Below are positions 7,596-15,539 of a stretch of DNA of 32,258 nt, in pieces (the first letter of the stretch is position 1; each line of letters opens with the position of its first letter). Under the pieces are notes generated by a model. The model did not search any database, was not told the DNA's origin, and worked only from the letters and a program-made list of their open reading frames with translations. This stretch comes from Sphingobacteriaceae bacterium (GTDB taxonomy: Bacteria > Bacteroidota > Bacteroidia > B-17B0 > Aurantibacillaceae). The position numbers and the translations under genes were made by a program. Location of the stretch: the NCBI GenBank assembly GCA_023251775.1, contig JAHEYC010000040.1, positions 1 through 32,258 of the forward strand, given 5' to 3'.

Positions 7596-7603
7596 TAATT
7601 TTG
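7596..7603 (+). promoter_or_regulatory. -7 box of the T9SS type B gene
   Basis: TAATTTTG matches TAnnTTTG and is followed by only four bases before the ATG at 7608. The transcript would start at or very near that codon, so translation is either leaderless from 7608 or begins at the next ATG (7626). Confidence 0.45.
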
Positions 7604-7607
7604 ACCC

Positions 7608-10600
7608 ATGAAAAACACAGCAATCATGAATAACCTTTTAAAGATCACCCTTATTGCCTTAGTAGTATTTGGAAGCACACTAAGTGCACAAAATATTCCG
7701 CCGGCTTGCCCAACAACTTCAATTTACGCGCAGCAAGGTAATAGTATTTTTGCCTATCCTCAATTTAACGGTCCGGGTACGCAAGTAATTAATAATATGC
7801 CGGGAGCTGCTGGTTTAGCAGTTGGTCCTAATTTTGGTTTTCCTGCACCAAATCCAACCTGGTGGACATTATCAGGTGGTACATATTGGTACTTTAATAA
7901 TACAGGTACCTGGTCAAATACCGGACACACTGCAGGTAATGCTGCTGCGGTTAATATTGGTGGAGGCGGCGGCTGTCTCTATAATTTAGTTGGTGCAAAC
8001 GGAGGTGTGTATAAATATACCGGTGTCGCTAACGGAGTACTTGTAGCTAATATTCTTCCTGCTTTTGCAGGTGGTGGACCATACGACATTGTTGCTGATA
8101 TGGCCGATAATTTTTATGTTTTAAAAACAAATTCACCGGGACAAGGTTTATACGCTTATAATCCACAAGGTGTATTAACGTGTTCGTGGGCAGCTATAGG
8201 AATGAACAATGCAACGGCAGGTTGTGGTTTTTCAATTTTAAATACAACCAATCCAAGTATGCACAGAGCATATTATGATTCTAATGGACAAGATTATGTA
8301 GGTAATATCATCCCCGGAAGCTCAACCATTACTTTTTCTGCTATCAATGTACCTCAAGCCTCATGTGATTACGCGAGTTGCGCACTAAGCGTTCCTTATG
8401 GAAGTGTTACAGCAGGAGCGAGTGGAGGAACATTGACATGTACCAATCCTGTGGTAACTTTAATAGCTTCTATCTATGGTAACCAAAGTTTAAACTGGTT
8501 ACCTGCGTATCCAACACCAACTAACGCTGCGCAAAATCCAACGTGTGGCGCAATTAACTGGACTGGTCCGGGACCAAACACTACAGCAGGTATCATAAGC
8601 GGACAAGGAACAGCAACGATCCAAGTGAATCAACCGGGTGTTTATTCATTTACATGGACAGGTTGTAACGGATGTCCTGGATATTCTGTTACTGCTTCTT
8701 ATACAGTTGTAGGACAAGGTGCAGTTATCCTTCCTGTAATTACAGCACCAACTTGTTATACAGGTCCAACACAAATTTCAGTTACGCCAAACTCAGCAAC
8801 AAATACAATTCAATGGACAGGACCTAGCATCATTGGTGCAAGTAATACTCCAACCATTACTGTGGGAGCAGCGGGTATTTATTCAGTTTCAATTAGTATT
8901 CCAAACAGCGCGTGTGCAGGAACGGCCACGGTGCTTATAAATCCAACACCAACAATTAATATAGCAGCAAGCAGTTTATCAATGTGTGCTAATAATTATA
9001 ATAACTCACTTAACTCTGTAACACTTACAGGTTCGGGTGCTACAAGTTATACTTGGAGCAGCACAGGTTTAGTTCAAACAAGTGCATCTAACACAAATGC
9101 AACTATTACATATACGCCACAAGCAAACATGTTAGTTGGAACGGCAACATTAATAGGTTCTAACGGAACATGTTCAGCTTCTGCAACAGCATCTATTGTA
9201 ATTATTGATAATCCTACAATTACAGTAACAAGTCCAAGTGTGTGTGCAGGCAATACAATTTCAATAATTGCCAACGGAGCAAATTCGTATAACTGGAGTC
9301 CTTCAACAAATTTAAATTCTACTTCAGGAGCAACGGTTGTTTCAAATACACCTTCAACAACAATTTATAATGTTATTGGTTCAAGTAGTGGTTGTAACAG
9401 TCAAACACAAAGTGCAACGGTTACTGTAGTTCCAAATCCTACAATAACAGTTACGCCTATAACAAACACAATTTGTGCAGGCGGAAATCTAACATTAACC
9501 GCAACAGGTGCAACAACTTATTCATGGAGCCCGGCAGCAACATTAAATACAAATAATGGTCCTGTTGTAGTTGCAAATCCAATGAATACAACAAACTATT
9601 TAGTTATTGGATCACAAGCCGGTTGTACTGCAAGTGCAGTGTATCAAGTGAGTGTAATTCCTCAACCAAATATTCAAGCGAGTGCATCTAATTATACCAT
9701 CTGTCAAAATCAAGGTTCTTTATTAACTGTAAATGGTGCAGATAATTATGTATGGTCACCTTCAATTGGATTAAACACTACAATAGGCAGTCAGGTAAAT
9801 GCAAAACCAATGACCACAATTGTTTATCAGGTTACCGGTAATAACGGTGTGTGTACTGCAGTTGCTACGTTAACTATTAATGTAGTTCCTTTACCGGTGT
9901 TACAGCTTAGCACATCAAACAATAAAATTTGTCAAGGTAAGTCAACCAATATCTTCGCAAGTGGTGCAACAAATTATGCATGGAGTCCTTTAACCGGATT
10001 ATCAAACTTGCAAAATCCAACTATGGTTACAGCGAGTCCTTCGGTATCTACAAATTATACTCTAACAGGAAGTAATTCTTTAGGAAGTGTAAATTGTCCG
10101 TTCACAAAAGAGATCTTGATAGAAGTTGTTCCGAACGTTACAGCAACTGCAACTTACAGTGCTGAAATTTGTAAAGGACAATCAACACGGATAATTGCTT
10201 ACGGAGGAAATACCTATATGTGGTTACCAACTCAAGGTGTAAGTGCATCTGATGTGAGTGATATTTATGTAACTCCTGAGGCAACTACAATTTATACAGC
10301 TTTTGTTTCAAACAGCGGAAATTGCGGTTCAACTGCAACGGTGTTAGTAAAAGTAAATCCAATTCCTTTGGTTAGTGCAGGTGAAGATTTTGTATCTAAT
10401 GTAGATGAGCCAATGTATTTAAAAGCCAGCAGTAATGGAACTATCACTTGGGTATTTGGTGAAGGTGTGTTGTGTGCATCTTGTCCTAACAGCCAGATCA
10501 TGCCAAAGAAAAGTGGTTGTTATGTTATAGAGGCTGTGAATAATTATAATTGTAAATCAAGAGATGAGGTTTGTGTGGAAGTAACAACTGATTATAATAT

Positions 10601-10865
10601 TTATATTCCAAACGTGTTCACACCAAACGATGATGGAATGAACGATGTGTTCTTGGTTTACGGTACAGGTTTATCTAAATTTGAAATGACCATCTTTGAT
10701 CGTTGGGGAGAGAAATTATTTACCTCAAAAGAACAACTACAAGGATGGGATGGAATGTATAAGGGCGTATTGAGCAAACAAGACGCATACACTTACCAAG
10801 TTACTTATACATCGTTAGATGGCAAGAAACACACAAAAACAGGACACGTAACATTATTAAAATAA
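7608..10865 (+). CDS. Large secreted protein with Ig/PKD-like repeats and T9SS type B sorting domain
   Basis: This is a surface or secreted protein of up to 1085 residues. A signal peptide (NNLLKITLIALVVFGSTLSAQ) is followed by a Gly/Asn-rich region (about 30-270) that could form a beta-propeller. Tandem repeats of about 75 residues with Ig/PKD-like character follow; five have the clear form ICxGxSxxIxAxGAxxYxWSP and others are divergent. The last 85 residues (IPNVFTPNDDGMNDVF, FDRWGEKLF, GWDGMYKG, TGHVTLLK) are the gliding-motility-associated C-terminal domain, the type B signal for type IX secretion. Likely roles are adhesion or gliding. The start is ambiguous between 7608 and 7626. A small secreted protein follows after 18 nt. 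Confidence 0.88.
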   Translation: MKNTAIMNNLLKITLIALVVFGSTLSAQNIPPACPTTSIYAQQGNSIFAYPQFNGPGTQVINNMPGAAGLAVGPNFGFPAPNPTWWTLSGGTYWYFNNTGTWSNTGHTAGNAAAVNIGGGGGCLYNLVGANGGVYKYTGVANGVLVANILPAFAGGGPYDIVADMADNFYVLKTNSPGQGLYAYNPQGVLTCSWAAIGMNNATAGCGFSILNTTNPSMHRAYYDSNGQDYVGNIIPGSSTITFSAINVPQASCDYASCALSVPYGSVTAGASGGTLTCTNPVVTLIASIYGNQSLNWLPAYPTPTNAAQNPTCGAINWTGPGPNTTAGIISGQGTATIQVNQPGVYSFTWTGCNGCPGYSVTASYTVVGQGAVILPVITAPTCYTGPTQISVTPNSATNTIQWTGPSIIGASNTPTITVGAAGIYSVSISIPNSACAGTATVLINPTPTINIAASSLSMCANNYNNSLNSVTLTGSGATSYTWSSTGLVQTSASNTNATITYTPQANMLVGTATLIGSNGTCSASATASIVIIDNPTITVTSPSVCAGNTISIIANGANSYNWSPSTNLNSTSGATVVSNTPSTTIYNVIGSSSGCNSQTQSATVTVVPNPTITVTPITNTICAGGNLTLTATGATTYSWSPAATLNTNNGPVVVANPMNTTNYLVIGSQAGCTASAVYQVSVIPQPNIQASASNYTICQNQGSLLTVNGADNYVWSPSIGLNTTIGSQVNAKPMTTIVYQVTGNNGVCTAVATLTINVVPLPVLQLSTSNNKICQGKSTNIFASGATNYAWSPLTGLSNLQNPTMVTASPSVSTNYTLTGSNSLGSVNCPFTKEILIEVVPNVTATATYSAEICKGQSTRIIAYGGNTYMWLPTQGVSASDVSDIYVTPEATTIYTAFVSNSGNCGSTATVLVKVNPIPLVSAGEDFVSNVDEPMYLKASSNGTITWVFGEGVLCASCPNSQIMPKKSGCYVIEAVNNYNCKSRDEVCVEVTTDYNIYIPNVFTPNDDGMNDVFLVYGTGLSKFEMTIFDRWGEKLFTSKEQLQGWDGMYKGVLSKQDAYTYQVTYTSLDGKKHTKTGHVTLLK

Positions 10866-10883
10866 TTTTTTAAAACACAACAT

Positions 10884-11300
10884 ATGAAAAAGATATTATT
10901 AGCAATTACATTTATCTGCGCATTCTCTTTACTTGGAAATGCACAAAACACCGAAAAGGTTTTGAAAATGGGTAAATGGTATGCCAATGCAGAATTGGGA
11001 AGTAAAGCCATTACACTTACTAAAACAATGCCGGCCAAATCGGAATTTGATATGGAATTGATAAACGAAACGGCAATGAGCATTGGTAAGATAGCGAAAG
11101 CTGATTTTGTTAATGATCAAGGAGGTCAAACAAAAGCAGGAACCTATTATGTAAACGGATATGGCTATAAAGTAACAGGGAGCACTGTTCTTATCACAAG
11201 TCAACCATTAAGTTGGACCTATAATGTGAAGAGCTTAAAGAATGGAGATCTTCTTTGGGAAATAGTAACTTCAACATCAGGGAATAAAAGCACTAATTAA
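10884..11300 (+). CDS. Small secreted protein of unknown function
   Basis: The 138-residue protein has a signal peptide (MKKILLAITFICAFSLLGNAQ). The mature part alternates short polar and hydrophobic stretches (KWYANAELGSKAITLTK, YYVNGYGYKVTGSTVLIT, LSWTYNVKSLKNGDLLWEI), which suggests an all-beta, possibly lipocalin-like barrel. This is a guess from the pattern, not a family match. It has no T9SS tail. It lies 18 nt after the large T9SS type B gene and shares its terminator, so the two are probably expressed together. Confidence 0.75.
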   Translation: MKKILLAITFICAFSLLGNAQNTEKVLKMGKWYANAELGSKAITLTKTMPAKSEFDMELINETAMSIGKIAKADFVNDQGGQTKAGTYYVNGYGYKVTGSTVLITSQPLSWTYNVKSLKNGDLLWEIVTSTSGNKSTN

Positions 11301-11328
11301 GTACAATAAGCTCTGTAAAGCTTAAAGC

Positions 11329-11363
11329 AAAAACCCGTCGCTTCATGTCGCGACGGGTTTTTT
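11329..11363. terminator. Bidirectional rho-independent terminator
   Basis: CCCGTCGC (11334-11341) pairs with GCGACGGG (11350-11357) around an 8-nt loop. The stem is flanked by an A-run on the left and a T-run on the right, so it can end transcription on both strands. It lies between the small secreted protein (+) and the M3 peptidase (-), whose genes converge. Confidence 0.88.
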
Positions 11364-11377
11364 GTTTTTGGAATGTT

Positions 11378-13069
11378 TCAGATCCCCTCATACTCCATCT
11401 TCACAAAATCCATTAATTCTTTTACGTACTCGGGAGAAAAATCAAATTTAATTCCGGCGGCTTCGTAAACTTCAGGAATGGTTTTGGTATAGCCTAAACT
11501 TAAAGCTGCTTTGTATTGATCAATAGTGCGTTTAGCATTTGTTTTATAATTACGCCATAGAGCAATTGCACCTAATTGTGCAAAGCCATATTCAATATAA
11601 TAAAAAGGCACTTCGTATAAATGCAATTGAACTTGCCAGCGGCGTTTTAAATTTGCTTCCAGGCCTTTGTAATTTATCACGTCGCTGCCAAAATCTTTCA
11701 TGATGTTGGTCCATTCTTCGTAGCGCGCTTTAATGCTGTGCTTAGGATTTAAATAGATCCAATGTTGAAATTTATCAATAGCTGCTATCCAAGGCAATGT
11801 ATCCATTACACTTTCTAATTGCTGGCGCTTGGCGCGTTTTAGATCTTCGGTATTTTCAAAAAACGCTTGCCAGTGTTCCATGCTAATTAATTCCATGCTC
11901 ATGCTTGCCAATTCGGCAATTTCACTTGGTGGAGATTTAAAATCAACCAAGTCAAGATCTTTGCATAAAAAAGAATGAACTGCATGTCCGCCCTCATGAA
12001 CCATAGTAACCAAGTCGCGATGCAAGCCAACCGAATTCATAAAAATAAATGGCACATCAGTTTCATATAATGGATATTGATAACCTCCGGGCGCTTTTCC
12101 AATTCTGCTTTCAAGGTCCAAGCGTTTTAAAACGTCCATGGTATAAATACATTCTCCAAAGAACGGATCTATCTTATTAAAACATAAAATAGTTTTCTCC
12201 ACTAATTCTTTTCCGTTCGAAAATGGTTTTAAAGGTTCTTTGCCTTCATCGTCAACGGCTGTATCCCAAGGACGGTAATCATCTAATTTTAATTTTTCTT
12301 TACGTTTGCGATCGTGTTCGCGAATTAAAGGAACAGCGTGTAATTTTACCGCTTCATGAAAGTTCAAACAATCTTGCACGCTGTAATCAAAACGGCCTAG
12401 TTCCTCATGTTTAAAATCGCGGTAATTTTTAAAGCCTGTATTTTTTGCAATTTGTGTGCGAAGAGCAATTAATTCGGTATATAATTTATTCAATGCTTTT
12501 TCATCCTGTGCTCTTCTTTCGGCAACTTTGGTATAAACTTCTTCGCGAACTCTTCTATCTAAACTTTTCAAAAACACACCGGCTTTTTGCAAGGTCATTT
12601 CTTCGCCGTTGTATGTAATGGTTTGTTTTCCATTAATAGCGCCAAACTCTTGTTCTTTGGTTTGTAATTCAGTTTTTAAAGGAATATTTTTCTCTCTGAA
12701 TAATAAAATGCTTTTCTCAACACCGCGGATATAAACAAAATATTTTTCCTTTGATAAATTTTTAGCGAACGCACAATCAATTAATTTTTTGTTGAGGTCG
12801 TTGGCAATAGGGGCAATGTTGGGCTCAATATTATTCACAAAATCGTTAAAGCTATCTCTTATGGCTTCATCTTTTGTATCGCAGGTCATTTTAATATAAC
12901 GCCAGGCCATATCTTCGCTCACCACCGAACTTAATTCGCTAATATCATGCAACCATTTTTCCAATTCCGATTCCGACGAAAGCAGACGTTTCATGAGTTC
13001 ATCATACGATGGTTTTAAAAGTTCCCAGGTTGTAACTTTGAATGTTTGGGGTACGTAATGTCTTTGCAT
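11378..13069 (-). CDS. M3 family oligoendopeptidase
   Basis: This is a cytoplasmic zinc metallopeptidase that cleaves short peptides. The HExxH zinc motif is HEGGH at residues 358-362 in TMVHEGGHAVHSF. The third ligand is most likely Glu386 in SEIAELASMSME. Both match the peptidase M3 (thimet/PepF) fold, as does the usual C-terminal tyrosine-rich segment (VPFYYIEYGFAQLGA, about 490-505). The 563-residue length is normal for the oligoendopeptidase branch. No signal peptide is seen. It is the last gene of a tight operon: its ATG lies two bases after the patatin stop. Peptide recycling is the likely role; a specific substrate cannot be given. Confidence 0.92.
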   Translation of the reverse strand: MQRHYVPQTFKVTTWELLKPSYDELMKRLLSSESELEKWLHDISELSSVVSEDMAWRYIKMTCDTKDEAIRDSFNDFVNNIEPNIAPIANDLNKKLIDCAFAKNLSKEKYFVYIRGVEKSILLFREKNIPLKTELQTKEQEFGAINGKQTITYNGEEMTLQKAGVFLKSLDRRVREEVYTKVAERRAQDEKALNKLYTELIALRTQIAKNTGFKNYRDFKHEELGRFDYSVQDCLNFHEAVKLHAVPLIREHDRKRKEKLKLDDYRPWDTAVDDEGKEPLKPFSNGKELVEKTILCFNKIDPFFGECIYTMDVLKRLDLESRIGKAPGGYQYPLYETDVPFIFMNSVGLHRDLVTMVHEGGHAVHSFLCKDLDLVDFKSPPSEIAELASMSMELISMEHWQAFFENTEDLKRAKRQQLESVMDTLPWIAAIDKFQHWIYLNPKHSIKARYEEWTNIMKDFGSDVINYKGLEANLKRRWQVQLHLYEVPFYYIEYGFAQLGAIALWRNYKTNAKRTIDQYKAALSLGYTKTIPEVYEAAGIKFDFSPEYVKELMDFVKMEYEGI

Positions 13070-13071
13070 AC

Positions 13072-14079
13072 TTAAATCTTTATTTTTAAAGTACTAATTT
13101 TTCCAATGTCGTTGTAATTCTCTTCAAGCCATTTGCTGCAGGCTTTGTAACCAAGATCTTTTAAATGCATTAAAAAATCCCAAGAGGTATTTAATTTACT
13201 CGACAAATTTAATTCCGACAGATCGCTATCGGCACTGATGCAATGAAGATTTGTTTTTTTAATGGCACCGTCTAAAGTAATTCCTTTTTCAACCAACGTG
13301 CGTTTAAATTCAATTTGTCTAATTTCGTGATGTAAGGATGAATTAAAACTAATTTCATTTACGCGATCTTTAATTTCTTCAATAGTTTTTGGAACATCTT
13401 TTATTTTGAAAGGATTTATCTGGATCAATAAAATATCGTCGGTGTCTTCGGTATTATTAATGAGTGGTTCTAAAGGCGGATTTCCCATATAACCTCCATC
13501 CCAATAAAATTCGCCGTCTATTTCAACTGCGGCATACATATATGGTAAGCAAGCCGAAGCCATAATTGATTTTGCCGAAATTTCGGTAGGACCAAAAATG
13601 CGCGGTTCGCAGGTAAGCACATTTGTTGCGCACACAAATAATTTTGGAGGATTAAAGCGATGCAGTTCTTCGAAGTCTATTAATTCATTCAATATTTTTT
13701 CGAGGGGATTAAAACCTAAGGGATTAAACTGCGCGGGCGACATGGTTTCTGATGTCATGCTAAAAAATTTATAGCCCGGCGAAAAATCCATATTGCCTTT
13801 GCTCATCATTTTATCGAACATAGATGGCTGCAATAACGATGATTTTCCTGCTTCAGAAACTTTATGCCAAAATTTTACGAGTAAATGTTTCGCTTGATTT
13901 TTTCCGCCTTTGTTTAAACCGTAAATAGCGCAAACACCATTCATAGCGCCGGCGCTTGTTCCGCAAATTCCGTCAATGTCAATTCGGTCATCATCCAACA
14001 AGCGATCGAGAACTCCCCAGGAATATGCGCCGTGAGCGCCGCCGCCTTGTAGGGCTATATCCAATTTTTTTGTTTTCAT
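13072..14079 (-). CDS. Patatin-like phospholipase family protein
   Basis: This is a predicted cytoplasmic lipid acyl hydrolase with a Ser-Asp dyad. The oxyanion loop is GGGAHG (12-17), the nucleophile Ser42 lies in GTSAG (40-44), and the catalytic aspartate is Asp194 in DGGYMGNPP. The segment SETMSPAQFNPLGFNPLEKIL and the C-terminal FNSSLHHEIRQIEF resemble the widespread bacterial patatin branch of 330-390 residues rather than short toxin-like effectors. The 335-residue length is complete. Its ATG overlaps the nucleotidyltransferase stop by one base (TAATG), so translation is probably coupled. Natural substrate and physiological role are unknown. Confidence 0.9.
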   Translation of the reverse strand: MKTKKLDIALQGGGAHGAYSWGVLDRLLDDDRIDIDGICGTSAGAMNGVCAIYGLNKGGKNQAKHLLVKFWHKVSEAGKSSLLQPSMFDKMMSKGNMDFSPGYKFFSMTSETMSPAQFNPLGFNPLEKILNELIDFEELHRFNPPKLFVCATNVLTCEPRIFGPTEISAKSIMASACLPYMYAAVEIDGEFYWDGGYMGNPPLEPLINNTEDTDDILLIQINPFKIKDVPKTIEEIKDRVNEISFNSSLHHEIRQIEFKRTLVEKGITLDGAIKKTNLHCISADSDLSELNLSSKLNTSWDFLMHLKDLGYKACSKWLEENYNDIGKISTLKIKI

Positions 14080-14552
14080 TATTTTTTATTTGACCTTATC
14101 ATTTCTAATTCTTCAACATCTAAAAGGTCTTTCGGTCTGCCGGAAGCTTTTTTTGCTTCAATGAGTTGGTTGATATGCAAAAATTTGATCTTGATCTCAC
14201 CTATGACTGCTTCATTTGCTAATTTATAACACTCTTCAAATCTTACTTTAGGAAAACCACTTAAGTCGGTCATAATATCCAAGGGAAATCCGGAAGGTAA
14301 GTTGATACCTGACCATCCCGGAACGAAATCGATCTTTTCAATTTGGGGCATATCAGGTAGTCCGATCTCTTTTAATGCTTTTTGCAAACATCTCCTATTT
14401 TCCAAAGTATCCTTGATCCAAATATCCAGATCCTCAGTTATTCTTTTTGACCCATTTAAATATCCCGCAAATCCCCCAACCAAAATATAGTGAACGTTAT
14501 TGTCGTGTAGTGACTTGAAAAGATCTAATATTTCATCATCATGGATGTCCAT
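14079..14552 (-). CDS. Minimal nucleotidyltransferase-fold protein
   Basis: The 157-residue protein has the pattern of small nucleotidyltransferases (DUF6036/AbiEii-like). GGFAGYLNGSKR (26-37) precedes the metal-binding DLD at 41-43, and a third acidic residue is Asp92 in FPLDIMTDL. The C-terminal part (INQLIEAKKASGRPKDLLDVEEL) resembles the usual end of this fold, where a Lys and Asp follow the KxxxxRxKD pattern. Members occur as toxins, antitoxins and orphan enzymes. Its start codon directly follows the stop of a 42-codon gene (14553-14681), and it overlaps the patatin gene by one base. It lacks the length and helical C-terminal half of CD-NTases, so it should not be called a CBASS cyclase. 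Confidence 0.75.
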   Translation of the reverse strand: MDIHDDEILDLFKSLHDNNVHYILVGGFAGYLNGSKRITEDLDIWIKDTLENRRCLQKALKEIGLPDMPQIEKIDFVPGWSGINLPSGFPLDIMTDLSGFPKVRFEECYKLANEAVIGEIKIKFLHINQLIEAKKASGRPKDLLDVEELEMIRSNKK

Positions 14553-14681
14553 TTAAGAATGGGGTTGTGGAGTAATTTTGATCTTGGCCGAGCGCATCAT
14601 TTTTGCGATCCGAATAAGACGAAGGAGTTTATGAAGCCTTTCTTCATAGATGTTTGTCGGTTTATGTTCGTTTGATCTCAC
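14553..14681 (-). CDS. Small basic helical protein encoded directly upstream of the nucleotidyltransferase
   Basis: A GTG-started frame of 42 codons ends in TAA directly followed by the ATG of the nucleotidyltransferase, which implies translational coupling. The product is strongly basic and has an amphipathic helical middle (NIYEERLHKLLRLIRIAKMM, residues 10-29), ending in KIKITPQPHS. A near-consensus -7 box (TATCTTTA, 14686-14693 on this strand) lies 4 nt before the GTG, and the terminator of the upstream gene lies just beyond, so this is probably the first gene of the operon. No ATG is available before codon 28. I recognise no named family; small basic partners encoded next to minimal nucleotidyltransferases are plausible as binding partners, but that is inference. 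Confidence 0.55.
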   Translation of the reverse strand: MRSNEHKPTNIYEERLHKLLRLIRIAKMMRSAKIKITPQPHS

Positions 14682-14694
14682 GGCATAAAGATAA

Positions 14695-14722
14695 CAAAAA
14701 AGGGCCTTATAAAGGCCCTTCT
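14695..14722 (-). terminator. Rho-independent terminator of the Cys-rich gene
   Basis: AAGGGCCTT (14700-14708) pairs with AAGGCCCTT (14712-14720) around a 3-nt loop. On the minus strand the stem is followed by a run of six T. It lies 30 nt after the stop of the Cys-rich gene and separates it from the nucleotidyltransferase operon. Confidence 0.8.
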
Positions 14723-14750
14723 TCTGTAAGATATAGTGGTTCTAAACCAA

Positions 14751-15074
14751 TTATTTATGCTCTTTACTGCAACATGCACCGGCAGTTTTTGTATCGCCTA
14801 CTTTACAAGTAGAGGTACATTTACCTTCAGCACATTTCTTTTTGCACTCATCGGCAGTTGCGCAACATGAAGTTGCTTTTTTGCAACATGCACCACCTTT
14901 GCATCCTTCGGTTGCACATTTTTTGCAGCAATCCTTATCGGTGCATTTGTTTTTTTTGCACATTTCGATACACTCTTTTGAGCACTTATCGGTACAACAT
15001 TTTGGCTTATCGTCGCCATAATTTTTAAAGCTGAATGTTACTAGGCAAACTAATGCCAATAAAATATGTTTCAT
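14751..15074 (-). CDS. Exported Cys/Lys-rich protein, possibly metal-binding
   Basis: The 107-residue protein has a signal peptide (MKHILLALVCLVTFSF). The mature part of fewer than 90 residues contains 20 cysteines, five of them as CC pairs. They form irregular KCxxxC, CKKKC and DCCKKC-type units separated by lysines. The pattern is metallothionein-like or that of a disulfide-rich protein, but it does not match a family I can name. The frame is open upstream to 15140; the signal peptide fixes the start at 15074. A near-consensus -7 box (15087-15094) precedes it and a terminator follows. The gene upstream on the same strand also encodes a protein with CC motifs, so metal handling is a reasonable guess. 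Confidence 0.75.
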   Translation of the reverse strand: MKHILLALVCLVTFSFKNYGDDKPKCCTDKCSKECIEMCKKNKCTDKDCCKKCATEGCKGGACCKKATSCCATADECKKKCAEGKCTSTCKVGDTKTAGACCSKEHK

Positions 15075-15086
15075 TTTGTATGTTTT

Positions 15087-15094
15087 TAAAATTA
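15087..15094 (-). promoter_or_regulatory. -7-like box of the Cys-rich gene
   Basis: The minus strand reads TAATTTTA, one base from TAnnTTTG, 12 nt before the ATG at 15074. A TTTAGG sequence at the -33 distance supports a separate promoter for this gene. Confidence 0.35.
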
Positions 15095-15155
15095 AATAAT
15101 GTTTTGTTTTTCCTAAATACAGTAATTGCGCGGAAAGCAATTAGGGACGAATGTT

Positions 15156-15521
15156 TTAAGAAACAGCCGGCGGCTTGATCAAAGAATTTAAATGACCTTC
15201 TGATAATTCAGCGGTTAATTTTAAATGAGAAAGATAGAAATTGGTTAATTCGGGTGTTGTAATTTGTGTCTCAATTTTTTTATCTACGCCAATGATCACA
15301 GAAACGTTTATATGAGCCGATTGCAAAGGAACTTGAGCACAGCAACTTTCTTTTTGGCAACAAAAGTCGATCGTTTCGGTTTCCATGCAACAGCTGCCGT
15401 CTTCCGATTCACATACAATAACAACTCTCTCCTTTTTTTCAGTGGAATAAGTGAACAACAGGTTGTTTAATACAAAACACACCAATACATTACTTACAAT
15501 TATAATTCTTCTTAAATTCAC
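15156..15521 (-). CDS. Small exported protein with a CC motif cluster, function unknown
   Basis: From a GTG at 15521 the 121-residue product starts MNLRRIIIVSNVLVCFVLNNLL, a basic end plus hydrophobic helix consistent with a signal peptide or anchor. Residues 44-60 contain CCMETETIDFCCQKESCC, three CC pairs, followed by a polar region ending in SLIKPPAVS without further cysteines. An in-frame ATG at 15548 would add nine residues but would overlap the trmH start on the other strand; the TACCTTTG box at 15532-15539 lies between the two candidates and favours the shorter form. No family is recognised. The Cys-rich gene follows 81 nt downstream on the same strand, suggesting a related role. Confidence 0.65.
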   Translation of the reverse strand: MNLRRIIIVSNVLVCFVLNNLLFTYSTEKKERVVIVCESEDGSCCMETETIDFCCQKESCCAQVPLQSAHINVSVIIGVDKKIETQITTPELTNFYLSHLKLTAELSEGHLNSLIKPPAVS

Positions 15522-15531
15522 GCTTCTATAC

Positions 15532-15539
15532 CAAAGGTA
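15532..15539 (-). promoter_or_regulatory. -7 box overlapping the trmH start, with a small palindrome
   Basis: The minus strand reads TACCTTTG, a full TAnnTTTG match, placed to start transcription just before GTG 15521. It overlaps the first base of the trmH ATG. It is also part of the palindrome ATACC-AAA-GGTAT (15528-15540), which could be an operator for the divergent pair. Confidence 0.4.

Noticed and set aside
10805-11204. Two overlapping minus-strand frames of about 90 codons
   Set aside because: Both are antisense to the small secreted protein and the T9SS tail, with no supported start or family.
13072-14552. CBASS-like defence pair (nucleotidyltransferase plus patatin phospholipase)
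   Set aside because: The nucleotidyltransferase is only 157 residues and lacks the CD-NTase C-terminal helical half; the patatin matches the common 330-390-residue housekeeping branch; no ubiquitin-like or JAB accessory genes are present.
14798-15019. 73-codon frame inside the Cys-rich gene
   Set aside because: Alternative frame of a low-complexity coding region; the overlapping frame has a signal peptide, ordered cysteines and a terminator.
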